From Cytophagales bacterium (lineage in GTDB: Bacteria; Bacteroidota; Bacteroidia; Cytophagales; Microscillaceae), in contig RDZE01000019.1 of the NCBI GenBank assembly GCA_004293905.1, positions 1 through 64,000 on the forward strand: a stretch of 64,000 nt of DNA. The letters run 5' to 3'. The notes below the pieces were generated by a model, which was given only the letters and a program-made list of their open reading frames with translations, was not told the DNA's origin and searched no databases. The position numbers were made by a program, and so were the translations under genes. Below, one piece after another: positions 1-8,593 of this stretch (its first letter is position 1; each line of letters begins with the position of its first letter).

Positions 1-86
1 AACTTTTTCACCTCCCATTCGCCCTCATTTTCGAATTCGGGGAAGCGGAGTGCGGGTATATTTTTGTTATTATTATCTTCTTGCAT
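1..86 (-). CDS. hsdS: Type I restriction-modification specificity subunit (HsdS), N-terminus only
   Basis: Only the first 28 codons are inside the window; the gene continues past the left edge. The start is ATG at 86-84, the first start after an in-frame TGA at 95-93. The visible peptide is asparagine-rich and then reads RFPEFENEGEWEVKK, the opening of the first target-recognition domain in many HsdS proteins, where a LRFPEF-x-x-EWE-x-KKLGE segment is typical. HsdS sets the DNA target of the HsdM methylase and HsdR nuclease. Neither partner is visible here, so they would lie beyond the left edge. The identification rests on this short motif alone. Confidence 0.65.
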   Translation of the reverse strand, partial: MQEDNNNKNIPALRFPEFENEGEWEVKK

Positions 87-523
87 TATGCATCAGGTTC
101 TCATTTGTTCAAAATTGAAACAAAAATAGGAAGATAGCAAGTTTTTAAGGGGATTTTTTTGTTTTTTAAAATGGGAGGCGGATTTTTAGGCTTGTGAGTG
201 ATGAGAAGATATTGTATGAAAAAAGGCAGTACAGTTTTTTAGTATCTGCACTACCTATATAAATTACAAGCGTAAAAAAAGAAAGATTAGTAAGTAAAAA
301 GGTCAAATATTTCCTTTTGCACAAAGCTACAACAAGAACATTGAAATAACAAATATTTTTCAAAAAAAATATTTTTTGCTTTGTTTTTAGGTGGGCAAGT
401 CGTTTGTTGATAACCTGTTTTGTAGGTACTTAATCCTGATATTTCTAATAAAATAACGGATTGAACGGATTTTCATATTTTTGATGTATTCTGTATCTTT
501 GTTTGAAAAAACAAGAGAACCTC
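87..523. other. Intergenic region without a supported gene
   Basis: This is AT-rich, T-tract-rich sequence between hsdS and the divergent T9SS plug gene. A possible minus-strand open frame at 363-166 has no recognisable family and low-complexity composition, so it is not called. No tRNA, hairpin terminator or repeat was seen. A TATCTTTG box at 494-501 fits a -7 element for the downstream gene, but no clear TTG lies at the right distance. Confidence 0.6.
494..501 (+). promoter_or_regulatory. Possible -7 box of the T9SS plug gene
   Basis: TATCTTTG matches the Bacteroidota -7 consensus TANNTTTG and lies 23 bases before the ATG at 524. No TTG is found 17-23 bases upstream, so the call is weak. 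Confidence 0.35.
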
Positions 524-1772
524 ATGAAAACTGCAATTACATTGTTTTTACTCATCATCTCTTTGAGTTGTTGGGCCCATCTTAGAAGAAAAAATATATC
601 ATACTCAGGTCAAAACGGTATTGCTTTACCCCAAAAGCGAAGACCCCGAAGCCATGACCAAAGTCCCTATACTACCCATCGGCTATACAAATCCATTGGT
701 ACTAACATTTGATGTGCTGAATAAAAGTTATGAAAACTACTATGCTAAAATCGTGCATTGCAACGCCGATTGGCGCATTTCCAACCTGAATGAAATAGAA
801 TATATGCAAGATTTCAACGAAACCATCATTCAGCAATACGAATACTCTTTCAATACCAAAATCCCCTATGTGCATTATTCCTTAGAGCTACCCCTTACCA
901 AAATATCGGGCAATTTTGCCGTAGTTGTCTATACCGAAAACATAGAAAAACCTCTATTTATTAAGCGGTTTATGGTCTATGAAAATGCCCTCAGTATAGT
1001 ACCCAATGCACGCCCTTCTACTGATATTTCGCGCTTGCAGACGCATCAACAGATAGATTTTAAAATTCGCTATTCTGGCTACTCCCTCATCAATCCTCGC
1101 GACAATTTGCAGGTAGTAGTGCGGCAAAATGACCGTTGGGACAATGCCCTTTTTTCGCTAAAACCTACCTACATCAGAGAAATAGACCGCGAACTTGAGT
1201 ATGTATATTTCAATGGAGAAAATAACTTTTGGGGCTTAAATGTTTTTAGGCGTTTTGATTTACAAAGTATTCTTTTTTTGGGCTTCAATGTAGCACAGTT
1301 AGATGTTTTAGGGGCAGAAAACCGTGCCCGCTTGGTATCGGATAAATTGCGCAACAAAGACCCATTTTTTGTATGGAACGACCGCAACGGAGGGTTTCTT
1401 ATCAACCATTTCGAAACCCAAAACGGAGCCACACAAGCCGATTATGTAAAAGTTTATTTTACGCTCAAAACCGAAGAAGCATTGGCAGGCGAAGTTTATT
1501 TGCGTGGTGCATTCAACCAATGGCAATTTTTAGAAGAGCACAAAATGAGTTATTATGCCAGCGAAAAAGCCTACCAACGTAGCGTATTGCTCAAACAAGG
1601 AAGTTATGATTATCTTTATACAGTACGCTATGCCGATGGGCGCGTAGAAGATTATTTTTGTGAAGGCAGCCATTTCCAAACTCCGAACCAATACGATATA
1701 TTGGTTTATTATCGTCCCTTAGGAGCGCGTGCTGATGCACTCATTGGCTATCGGCGTTTTGAATATGAATAA
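524..1772 (+). CDS. Type IX secretion system plug protein (DUF5103 family), frameshifted near its 5' end
   Basis: The protein belongs to the DUF5103 family, whose Flavobacterium member is the Plug that closes the periplasmic opening of the SprA translocon. The conserved body is open from 567 to 1772 and shows family landmarks such as IVHCNADW, the SLELP and FAVVVYTEN strands, and a late GAFNQW segment. A clear signal peptide (MKTAITLFLLIISLSCWA, ATG at 524) sits in a different frame. The body frame has a TGA at 564-566, so the change of frame must lie between about 567 and 600. Removing one base in the GGGCCC run at 573-578 would join the two. Without the shift, only a TTG at 621 could start the body, giving a protein with no export signal. 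Whether this is a read error, a mutation or recoding cannot be told here. Confidence 0.85.
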
Positions 1773-1773
1773 T

Positions 1774-3153
1774 TTAGAAGGCATTTTTTTCGCCTCTGAG
1801 CATATTTACTACCGTCATCACAATGATTTTCAGGTCTAAGAAAAAAGACCAATTTTCTACATAAAATACGTCCATACGAATACGGTTAATCATAGCGCGG
1901 AGGTCTTGAGTTTCGCCACGAAAGCCTTTCGCCTGCGCAAGCCCCGTGATGCCCGGCTTCACAAAGTGCCTTACCATATATTTACTTACCGATTTAGAAT
2001 ACTCTTCGGTATGTTTGAGCATGTGCGGGCGCGGACCTACTACAGACATATCGCCCAAAAATACATTGATGAATTGGGGCAACTCATCTATACTTGTTTT
2101 TCTTAGAAAAGCACCTATTTTCGTAATGCGGTTGTCATTCCTTACAGCTTGCATGTGGTCGGCATTGTTGTTTACACGCATAGTTCTGAATTTATAACAA
2201 TGAAAATCTTTGCCATTGAAGCCTGTCCTTTTTTGAATAAAAAAGAGCGGACCTCGCGATTCCCAACGAATGAGCAACGCCACAAGCGGAACAAGCCAAG
2301 AGAGAATACAAATAATCACCAATGAGGAAAAAACAATATCAAAACTTCTTTTGAGGAGTTGGTTCATGGTGTCATTGAGTGGCTCATCGCGCCTAAGAAG
2401 CACAGGCAGGTTGCCGTGTCGTTCTATGCCAAAAGTATTGCTACCGAATATGCTCAAATCGGGTACTATTTTAACCCTGATGACCAAATGGTCGGCTATG
2501 CGCATAAAGTGTTTGAGGTCTTTTTTGTTTAGTTGAGGTTGTAAACAATAGATTTCGTCTATTTCATTGTTTTCTAAATATTGCTCTACATCGCTCAGTT
2601 TTCCTAAGGCATCTTTGCCTGTGTATTCGTCATCGAAAAAACCCTTAAAACGATAACCCAAGTAAGCATTTTTATGAAAAAAATGGGCAATACTTCTTCC
2701 CATACTTCCATATCCGATGATGATAACATTTCGGTAGTTGTAGCCCAAACTTCTATAAATACCCAAGACATACAAAATACCCAATCGCCAAATGACAATG
2801 CCTACCAGAAATGCAATATAGTTGTATAATAAATGAAGGCGTGAGAAATAATTTTGTTTGGCAAGCAGAAAAAATACGGTAATAATGACAAAGTGAATGA
2901 GTACGTAGTAGCTTGTTTTTCTGACAAGGGCTAAATAATGGTGGTTGCGTGGTACTTCGTAGTTATCAGAAAAGAAGGCTATGAGCAACCAAAATACATT
3001 GAAATAAATCAATAAGGAAAAATAGGCGTTGTCTTCCCAAAAGCGAGGGCTTTCTATGGCAGCGTAATAAGCCAATACAAAACTGCTATTGAGAATGATG
3101 ATTTCCCCAATAAGGTAAATAAAACGCAATAATTTTGAGTAACGTCCTTTCAT
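1774..3153 (-). CDS. Undecaprenyl-phosphate sugar-phosphate transferase (WcaJ/polyprenyl glycosylphosphotransferase type)
   Basis: This integral membrane enzyme should start polysaccharide synthesis by moving a sugar-1-phosphate from a nucleotide sugar to undecaprenyl phosphate. The 459-residue protein has about four N-terminal membrane segments, a nucleotide-binding-like fold (IIIGYGSMGRSIAHFF), a further membrane segment at KRSFDIVFSSLVIICIL, and the cytoplasmic bacterial sugar transferase domain with YKFRTM, TSIDELPQF and VGPRP motifs. ATG at 3153 is chosen because the only longer start is a TTG at 3168. It is the last gene of the minus-strand polysaccharide operon and ends one base from the convergent plug gene. 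The sugar it transfers cannot be told from sequence. Confidence 0.9.
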   Translation of the reverse strand: MKGRYSKLLRFIYLIGEIIILNSSFVLAYYAAIESPRFWEDNAYFSLLIYFNVFWLLIAFFSDNYEVPRNHHYLALVRKTSYYVLIHFVIITVFFLLAKQNYFSRLHLLYNYIAFLVGIVIWRLGILYVLGIYRSLGYNYRNVIIIGYGSMGRSIAHFFHKNAYLGYRFKGFFDDEYTGKDALGKLSDVEQYLENNEIDEIYCLQPQLNKKDLKHFMRIADHLVIRVKIVPDLSIFGSNTFGIERHGNLPVLLRRDEPLNDTMNQLLKRSFDIVFSSLVIICILSWLVPLVALLIRWESRGPLFFIQKRTGFNGKDFHCYKFRTMRVNNNADHMQAVRNDNRITKIGAFLRKTSIDELPQFINVFLGDMSVVGPRPHMLKHTEEYSKSVSKYMVRHFVKPGITGLAQAKGFRGETQDLRAMINRIRMDVFYVENWSFFLDLKIIVMTVVNMLRGEKNAF

Positions 3154-3198
3154 AATAAAACTAAACAATCGTTAAATGATAATACGAAAAAAGAGAAG

Positions 3199-4431
3199 CT
3201 ATGTTCTATCTTTTTCGGGTAGAAAATAAAAGTACAATAAGGCATTGAAGAAAGCATAGAATACAGTGCCCGCTTGCCTACTGAGTAGGGTTTCGGAGAA
3301 ACTGCAAACTGCAATAATAGTGATAAAAACTATTAACAAATAGTTTCGTTGGTTGATGGCTATGAGAAGAGGGACTAAAAGATTGAGCAGAAAAACGACC
3401 AACCCTATAATACCCTGACGAAGCCACATCTGAAGATATTCGTTGTGCGCATTGAGGTTATAATCTTTGGCTAAAGCAAGTTTTTTTTCTTCATAGCATT
3501 GATTAAGTACTTTTTGTGCATTGCCTGTGCCTACACCTAACCACAGGGTAGTCGAAGAGGCATTAATGACTCCCCAAGCACATTCCCAAATTTTGGCGCG
3601 TGGATTGGCTTGTTTGTCTATGTTGGGGTTATCCATGTGCGCATCTATGTAGTCAATGCGCGATATTTGTTGAAGAAAATTATCAAAAGGATAGCTAAAA
3701 AACAGGACATTGATGACTAAAATAAAAGTAATCAACCCTGCAATGAGTTGGTTGCGGTGTAGTATCCAAGTAAGCAATACAAAAGTAAAGGCTACCAAAA
3801 AAGCAATGAAGGCTGTAGTGGCTTTGAGTGTGATAAAAAAAGCCAAGAATAAAATTGCAAGCAATGATAAAATGCGTTCTTCCACACTGTTTTGCGAGCG
3901 TAGCAAGAGATACAACAGCATAAAAACGCCTAAAATGACATACATTGCCAAATAGGGGCGATGCAAGAGGGAGGTTTTTTTGATGACCAAAATGCCCGAA
4001 AGAGTGTCGGAGCTGAACTCGAAGCCTTGAGAAAAAGTAAAAAGACAAGCAATAAAAACAGCACTGATAAAGGCAAGGAAGATATTTTTTTGGTGTTTGG
4101 CAGTGATTTCGTGCAGATTGCCCAAGAATACCACAGGAAAAATAAAAAGGGAGAGTTTGGTAGTGATTTCGTGAAAGGCATCATTCCATTCGGTAGTATA
4201 TAACAATCCTATACTATTGACCCAATACAATGTAATGAACAAAAGAAATATATCCATTTGAGGTCTTATTTTGCTCATTTTTTCTTTAAAACCACCCTCG
4301 ATGACCCAATTAAGCAGAAGTATAACAATAAAAATACTATTCCATTGAATATTGAAAAACATGGAAAAGGGTAAAGAAAAGGCAATGAGTAATAATGAAT
4401 TATGGAAAATGAGAGGGTGATAGTTTTTCAC
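3199..4431 (-). CDS. O-antigen ligase/polymerase family membrane protein
   Basis: The protein is about 410 residues with some ten hydrophobic segments and the Wzy_C-type loop typical of WaaL/Wzy proteins, which join or polymerise lipid-linked glycans on the periplasmic side. The loop carries WLGVGTGN, QCYEEK and NAHNEYLQMWLRQG. The frame stays open upstream to 4629, but that part overlaps the acyltransferase gene and encodes Arg/Ser-rich sequence, so a GTG at 4431, 18 bases after the acyltransferase stop, is the better start. It is clearly related to the product of 13068-14336 at the other end of the operon. Ligase and polymerase roles cannot be separated by sequence. Confidence 0.8.
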   Translation of the reverse strand: MKNYHPLIFHNSLLLIAFSLPFSMFFNIQWNSIFIVILLLNWVIEGGFKEKMSKIRPQMDIFLLFITLYWVNSIGLLYTTEWNDAFHEITTKLSLFIFPVVFLGNLHEITAKHQKNIFLAFISAVFIACLFTFSQGFEFSSDTLSGILVIKKTSLLHRPYLAMYVILGVFMLLYLLLRSQNSVEERILSLLAILFLAFFITLKATTAFIAFLVAFTFVLLTWILHRNQLIAGLITFILVINVLFFSYPFDNFLQQISRIDYIDAHMDNPNIDKQANPRAKIWECAWGVINASSTTLWLGVGTGNAQKVLNQCYEEKKLALAKDYNLNAHNEYLQMWLRQGIIGLVVFLLNLLVPLLIAINQRNYLLIVFITIIAVCSFSETLLSRQAGTVFYAFFNALLYFYFLPEKDRT

Positions 4432-4448
4432 GATTGTTATTCTCGGTT

Positions 4449-4934
4449 TTAGATGTTGCGGATTACCTTTGCGGGGTTGCCTACTACTATTGCTCCTTCG
4501 GGTACGTCTTTTGTAACTACTGCTCCCGCGCCTACGATGGCTTTTTTGCCAATGGTAATACCCCCTAAAATAGTCGCTCCTGAGCCAATAGATACCCCTT
4601 CTTTGATGGTTGTCTTCACTACTTGCCAATCTGTATCGGTTTGCATGCTGCCATCTTCGTTGGTTGCTCTGGGGTAAAGGTCGTTGATGAACATTACGCC
4701 GTGCCCTACAAATACAGAATCTTCTATTTCTACCCCTTCACAGATGAATGTATGCGAGGAGATTTTGCAATTTTTGCCTATTTTTGCATTTTTTTGTATT
4801 TCTACAAAAGAGCCTATTTTGCTGCCATCGTCTATGGTACAGCCATATAAATTCACAAATTTGAAGATTTTTACATCTTTGCCTATCTTCACATCGGGGG
4901 CTATGCTCTGAAAGTTGGTATTTGCATCGTTCAT
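4449..4934 (-). CDS. Nucleotide-sugar N-acyltransferase, left-handed beta-helix (WlbB/WbpD/FdtC-like)
   Basis: This 161-residue protein is built almost entirely of hexapeptide repeats ([LIV]-G-x-x-x-x), as seen in GKDVKI, GSKIGS, GKNCKI and GATILGG. The SSHTFICEGVEI and GHGVMFINDLYPRA segments match acyltransferases that acetylate the amino group of UDP-2,3-diamino-uronates or dTDP-3-amino-dideoxyhexoses. It lies 16 bases after the sugar aminotransferase gene, which would make its substrate, so the two steps are probably consecutive. Which sugar and which acyl-CoA are used cannot be read from the sequence. Confidence 0.85.
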   Translation of the reverse strand: MNDANTNFQSIAPDVKIGKDVKIFKFVNLYGCTIDDGSKIGSFVEIQKNAKIGKNCKISSHTFICEGVEIEDSVFVGHGVMFINDLYPRATNEDGSMQTDTDWQVVKTTIKEGVSIGSGATILGGITIGKKAIVGAGAVVTKDVPEGAIVVGNPAKVIRNI

Positions 4935-4950
4935 AAGTGATAAGAGGATA

Positions 4951-6060
4951 TTATTGTTGAGAGAAAAAACGGCTTATTTGTTCACATACATACACTACCT
5001 GCTCGTTGGTCATTTCTGGAAACATGGGCAAAGATAAACATTGTTTGCCTAATTGTTCGCTGATGGGGAAATTGCCTGCTTGATAGCCCAAATTTTTGAA
5101 GCACTGTTGTAAATGCAAAGGGACAGGATAGTGCAGCCCCGTGCCAATGCCTTTTTCGGTCAGGAATTGCTGTAGGGCATCTCTTTGTACGGTTTGGACT
5201 ACAAATAGGTGGTATACGTGTTGGGCATAGGGCATTTCTTTGGGTAAAATGAGCTGTTCAATACCACTAAGTTGTTGATAGTATTGTTGGGCAATGGCTC
5301 TTCTTTTCTCTGTAAATTGTTGGAGATATTTCATTTTCACCCCTAAAACTGCACCCTGAATGGCTTCCATTCTGTAGTTATGCCCTAAGGTTTCGTGGTA
5401 ATATTTGGCAGATTGTCCGTGTTCGCGGTATTTTTTGGCTAAATCGGCTAAATGATCGCTTTGTGTAGTGAGTGCGCCTGCTTCGCCATACGCGCCTAAG
5501 TTTTTGCCGGGGTAAAAACTGAAAGCGGCTACATCACCGATTCCGCCTACGGGTTTTCCTTTGTATTGTGCCAAGTGCGCTTGTGCGGCATCTTCAATGA
5601 GTGCTATTTTATGTTTTTGGGCAATGGTTTTGAGTGGGTCTAAGTTGGCGGGCTGTCCGTAGAGATGCACAGCTACAATGGCTTTGGTGCGAGGCGTGAT
5701 GGCAGCTTCAACTTGTTGAATATCAATGGTATAGCTTTCCTTGTCGCAATCTACAAAGACAGGTTTTGCGCCACAAAGGGTAGCCCCCCAAGCAGTAGCA
5801 ATAAAAGTATTGGCGGGCATAATGATTTCATCGTTGGGTTGTATGCCCAATACTACAGAAGCCAAATGATTACCGTCAGTTCCTGAGCTTAGTCCCAAGC
5901 AATGTTTTACATGGTGAGCATCGGCAAATGCTTTTTCGAATTGTGTTACCTTACTGCCCAATATGTAGGCGGTGTTGTCCAATACTTCTTGTATGGCAGT
6001 GTTGATTTCCTCTTTGATGGGTAGGTAGTTGGCTTTTAGGTCAAGGAATGGTACTTGCAT
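4951..6060 (-). CDS. DegT/DnrJ/EryC1/StrS-family sugar aminotransferase
   Basis: This PLP enzyme moves an amino group, usually from glutamate, to a keto nucleotide sugar in the cytoplasm. The 369-residue length is usual. The PLP lysine is K186 in FSFYPGKNLGAYGEAGA, and D157 in IEDAAQAH should contact the pyridine nitrogen. The N-terminal VPFLDLKANY and the GLSSGTDG phosphate-binding loop at about 56-63 are also typical. The next gene is an N-acyltransferase, which suggests a 3-acylamino sugar of the FdtB/WbpE kind. The dehydratase and isomerase needed to make the keto sugar are not in the window. Confidence 0.92.
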   Translation of the reverse strand: MQVPFLDLKANYLPIKEEINTAIQEVLDNTAYILGSKVTQFEKAFADAHHVKHCLGLSSGTDGNHLASVVLGIQPNDEIIMPANTFIATAWGATLCGAKPVFVDCDKESYTIDIQQVEAAITPRTKAIVAVHLYGQPANLDPLKTIAQKHKIALIEDAAQAHLAQYKGKPVGGIGDVAAFSFYPGKNLGAYGEAGALTTQSDHLADLAKKYREHGQSAKYYHETLGHNYRMEAIQGAVLGVKMKYLQQFTEKRRAIAQQYYQQLSGIEQLILPKEMPYAQHVYHLFVVQTVQRDALQQFLTEKGIGTGLHYPVPLHLQQCFKNLGYQAGNFPISEQLGKQCLSLPMFPEMTNEQVVYVCEQISRFFSQQ

Positions 6061-6069
6061 GGGGTTGGC

Positions 6070-6846
6070 TTATGATTTTTTATTTTTTTTCAGAAGTTCT
6101 TTAAGGCAAATGATGATAAAGGCTATGTTCCCGATGGTATATCGTCTCCACATTCTTTTGGGTTCTTGTGCAAAACGGTAGAGCCACTCGAAGCCTATGT
6201 TTTGTATCCATCGGGGGGCGCGGCTTTTAAGCTGGTAATAAAACTCAAACGAAGCTCCTAATAGTAGAAACAGTGGTTTTTCAGTTTGTGTGATCATTTT
6301 TTGGTACAAATATAGGCTGATTAATTCTTGTTTTGGGAAGCCCAACCCTACAAATATAAATTGTGGCTGCCATTGTACTATTTCGTCAGAAGTTTCCGCA
6401 ATTATTTTGTTTAGTGTATTTTCATCTTGAGCATCAAAAAAAGGAGGTACATACACTTTAGCTAAAGGATATTCTTGCTCTATGCGTTCTTTTAATTCGA
6501 GATGACTTGCAATGAAGTAAGCTCTTTTGCTTTCACTTTGAACTAACTTCCAAAGTGCGGGGAATAAATCACTTCCTGTGAGTCTTTTTTTGAGGGGCTT
6601 TCCCAACATTTTACTGAGCCAAACTATTGGCTGCCCATCAGGTAGAATAAAAGCTGCTTTGGAGAGTTTTTCCTTAAGTTTTTTTTCTTTCTTTTCAAAT
6701 TCAACAATCTGTGCTGCATTTGGTGTTATTAGAAATGGGAGAGCATTATTGCGATTATGTTCTTTAGTATTGATGAGTATTGTAGCCACTTCCTCAACTT
6801 GGTGAGCGGAAATAAAATCAAAGCCTAAAATAGTTTGTTTCTCCAT
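6070..6846 (-). CDS. WecG/TagA/CpsF-family glycosyltransferase
   Basis: This GT26-family enzyme should add a sugar, often an N-acetyl-mannosamine type residue, to the lipid-linked glycan at the cytoplasmic face of the membrane. Family motifs are all present: TPNAAQIVEFEK near the N-terminus, ILPDGQP, RLTGSDLFPALW, FVGLGFPKQE, and APRWIQNIGFEWLYRFAQEP near the C-terminus. The basic tail after the last hydrophobic stretch fits peripheral membrane binding. At 258 residues the length is normal. It lies 9 bases ahead of the aminotransferase gene in the same operon. Confidence 0.92.
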   Translation of the reverse strand: MEKQTILGFDFISAHQVEEVATILINTKEHNRNNALPFLITPNAAQIVEFEKKEKKLKEKLSKAAFILPDGQPIVWLSKMLGKPLKKRLTGSDLFPALWKLVQSESKRAYFIASHLELKERIEQEYPLAKVYVPPFFDAQDENTLNKIIAETSDEIVQWQPQFIFVGLGFPKQELISLYLYQKMITQTEKPLFLLLGASFEFYYQLKSRAPRWIQNIGFEWLYRFAQEPKRMWRRYTIGNIAFIIICLKELLKKNKKS

Positions 6847-6877
6847 TTCTTATTTCATTGAATAAATTTATGTTTTA

Positions 6878-8593
6878 TTATACCTTTTCTACCAAAAAAT
6901 TACCGATTGCCAGATACTTAAGGCTGGAGTTATCCATTACATGAAAAGCATCTTCGGGGCTATGTACCAAAGGCAGACCGTGTAGGTTGAGCGAAGTATT
7001 CAGAATACCGCCGATGCCTGTGATTGTTTTGAAATGATTAATCAAATTCCAATACTCTTGATTGTAGTCTTGACTTACCATCTGAGGTCTTACTGTTTTG
7101 TCGTAGGGGTGTATACCGCCTGCCATTTCAGTATGTGCAATGGGTTGTGTGTCGTAGGTCATAATCATATAGTAGGGTAGGTTTTTGTTTTTATCCCAAA
7201 CCACATATTTATCCATATCAGTATCTAAAACCGAACTAGCAAAAGGCATCCAAAAGTCGCGGTTTTTAATCATTTCATTGATTTCTTTGATTACATCGGG
7301 TTTGCTTGGGTTCGCTAAAATGGCTCTGTTACCAAGACTTCTTGCGCCAAATTCTTCATTTCCTTTGAATCGTGCTACTACGCTGCCTTGAGCTAATATT
7401 TCAGCGGCTTTTTGTTCTATGTTTTCATAGGGCGTAATTTTATATTGACTTTTGAATGTATATTGTTCAAAGGCTTTTTTGATGGTATCGTCTTCAAAAC
7501 TTACTCCCCAATAAATATTGGTGAAGGGTTGTAGATTTTTAAGACCATTATTTTCTTCTTCTAAATAGTAAGCGATGCCTATAGGGTTCGATTCATCTCC
7601 TGCGGAGGGCATTACATAGATGGTTTCTACTTCGGGTAGTTCCATGATGAGTTTATTGGCTTTCACGTTCATGAAAGTTCCTCCTGCGAGTGCTATTTTG
7701 CGTATGCCTGTTTTTTTGATGGCGGCTTTTATCCATCTGACTAAAAATTCTTCAGTAAATAACTGCAATCCTCCCATAAGGTGGTCAAAACGTTTGAGAT
7801 ACATAAACTCTTTGAGGTGTTTTACGGCACTATAGATAGAGTAACCAGCTTTGAATTTCCAAGAGAGTGTTTGTTCATCGAGTTCGAACATTTCCCATAA
7901 GGCTTGTGCTATTTTCTGTGCCCCTTTTTTATCGGCATAGGGAGCCATTCCCATTAGTTTATATTCGTGTTCGAGGGGTACCATTCCTGTTAGGAAAGTG
8001 AAAGAGGCATAAAGTAGTCCTATGGAATGGTTTTCGTGTGTGGTGGCAATTCGTTTTATTTTACCTTCTTTGGCTATACTGACGGTAGCGCAAAGTCTAT
8101 CGCCTGCGCCATCATTGGTAAGTACCAGTATTTCGTCTTTGAAATTGGCATTGCCAAAGTAGGCAGCACTTGCGTGGCAGGTATGGTGTTCTACAAAACG
8201 AATTTTACTTTCTTTGAATCCCATTTGTATGAGTCGTTGCGTCCTTTTTTTCTTATTTTGGGTTTCAAAGGGTTTAGCAATGAAGGGGATACTTTTCAGT
8301 CTATTTTTGATAATGTTCCAACCTGTTCCGCCTTTGGCGAGTGCTTTATAATAATCGATGATGCCCATTCTATTCATTGGGTTGGGCATATAGTTGCCAT
8401 TGAGCCCTACTAAATCTACATCGTCAATGGTAAGATTTGTTTTCTCGAGGATAAGAGCTACGGCTTTATGGGGAAAACCATCGTAGTTTTTTTCTTTTAC
8501 TACACGTTCTTCTTGAATAAGATAAATTACTTTGCCATTTTGCATCAGGCAGGCAGAGGCGTTATGACCATCGTGAATAGCTAAAATGTTCAT
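6878..8593 (-). CDS. Carbamoyltransferase (NodU/CmcH/TobZ family)
   Basis: Members of this 570-residue family make carbamoyl-adenylate from carbamoyl phosphate and ATP and pass the carbamoyl group to a hydroxyl, often on a sugar. The N-terminal Kae1-like domain begins MNILAIHDGHNAS and holds the histidine motif HHTCHA at 136-141; the C-terminal domain has GARSLGNRAILANP. The start codon overlaps the upstream glycosyltransferase stop by one base (TAATG), so the two are translationally linked. In this operon the likely acceptor is a sugar of the surface glycan or its nucleotide-sugar precursor, which is inference. Confidence 0.9.
   Translation of the reverse strand: MNILAIHDGHNASACLMQNGKVIYLIQEERVVKEKNYDGFPHKAVALILEKTNLTIDDVDLVGLNGNYMPNPMNRMGIIDYYKALAKGGTGWNIIKNRLKSIPFIAKPFETQNKKKRTQRLIQMGFKESKIRFVEHHTCHASAAYFGNANFKDEILVLTNDGAGDRLCATVSIAKEGKIKRIATTHENHSIGLLYASFTFLTGMVPLEHEYKLMGMAPYADKKGAQKIAQALWEMFELDEQTLSWKFKAGYSIYSAVKHLKEFMYLKRFDHLMGGLQLFTEEFLVRWIKAAIKKTGIRKIALAGGTFMNVKANKLIMELPEVETIYVMPSAGDESNPIGIAYYLEEENNGLKNLQPFTNIYWGVSFEDDTIKKAFEQYTFKSQYKITPYENIEQKAAEILAQGSVVARFKGNEEFGARSLGNRAILANPSKPDVIKEINEMIKNRDFWMPFASSVLDTDMDKYVVWDKNKNLPYYMIMTYDTQPIAHTEMAGGIHPYDKTVRPQMVSQDYNQEYWNLINHFKTITGIGGILNTSLNLHGLPLVHSPEDAFHVMDNSSLKYLAIGNFLVEKV

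Noticed and set aside
166-363. Minus-strand open frame of 65 codons in the left intergenic region
   Set aside because: Its product has no recognisable domain, is low in complexity and is not supported by a promoter or start context.
4432-4629. Longer N-terminus for the O-antigen ligase-like gene at 3199-4431
   Set aside because: The extension overlaps the acyltransferase gene in another frame and encodes Arg/Ser-rich sequence unlike the family.
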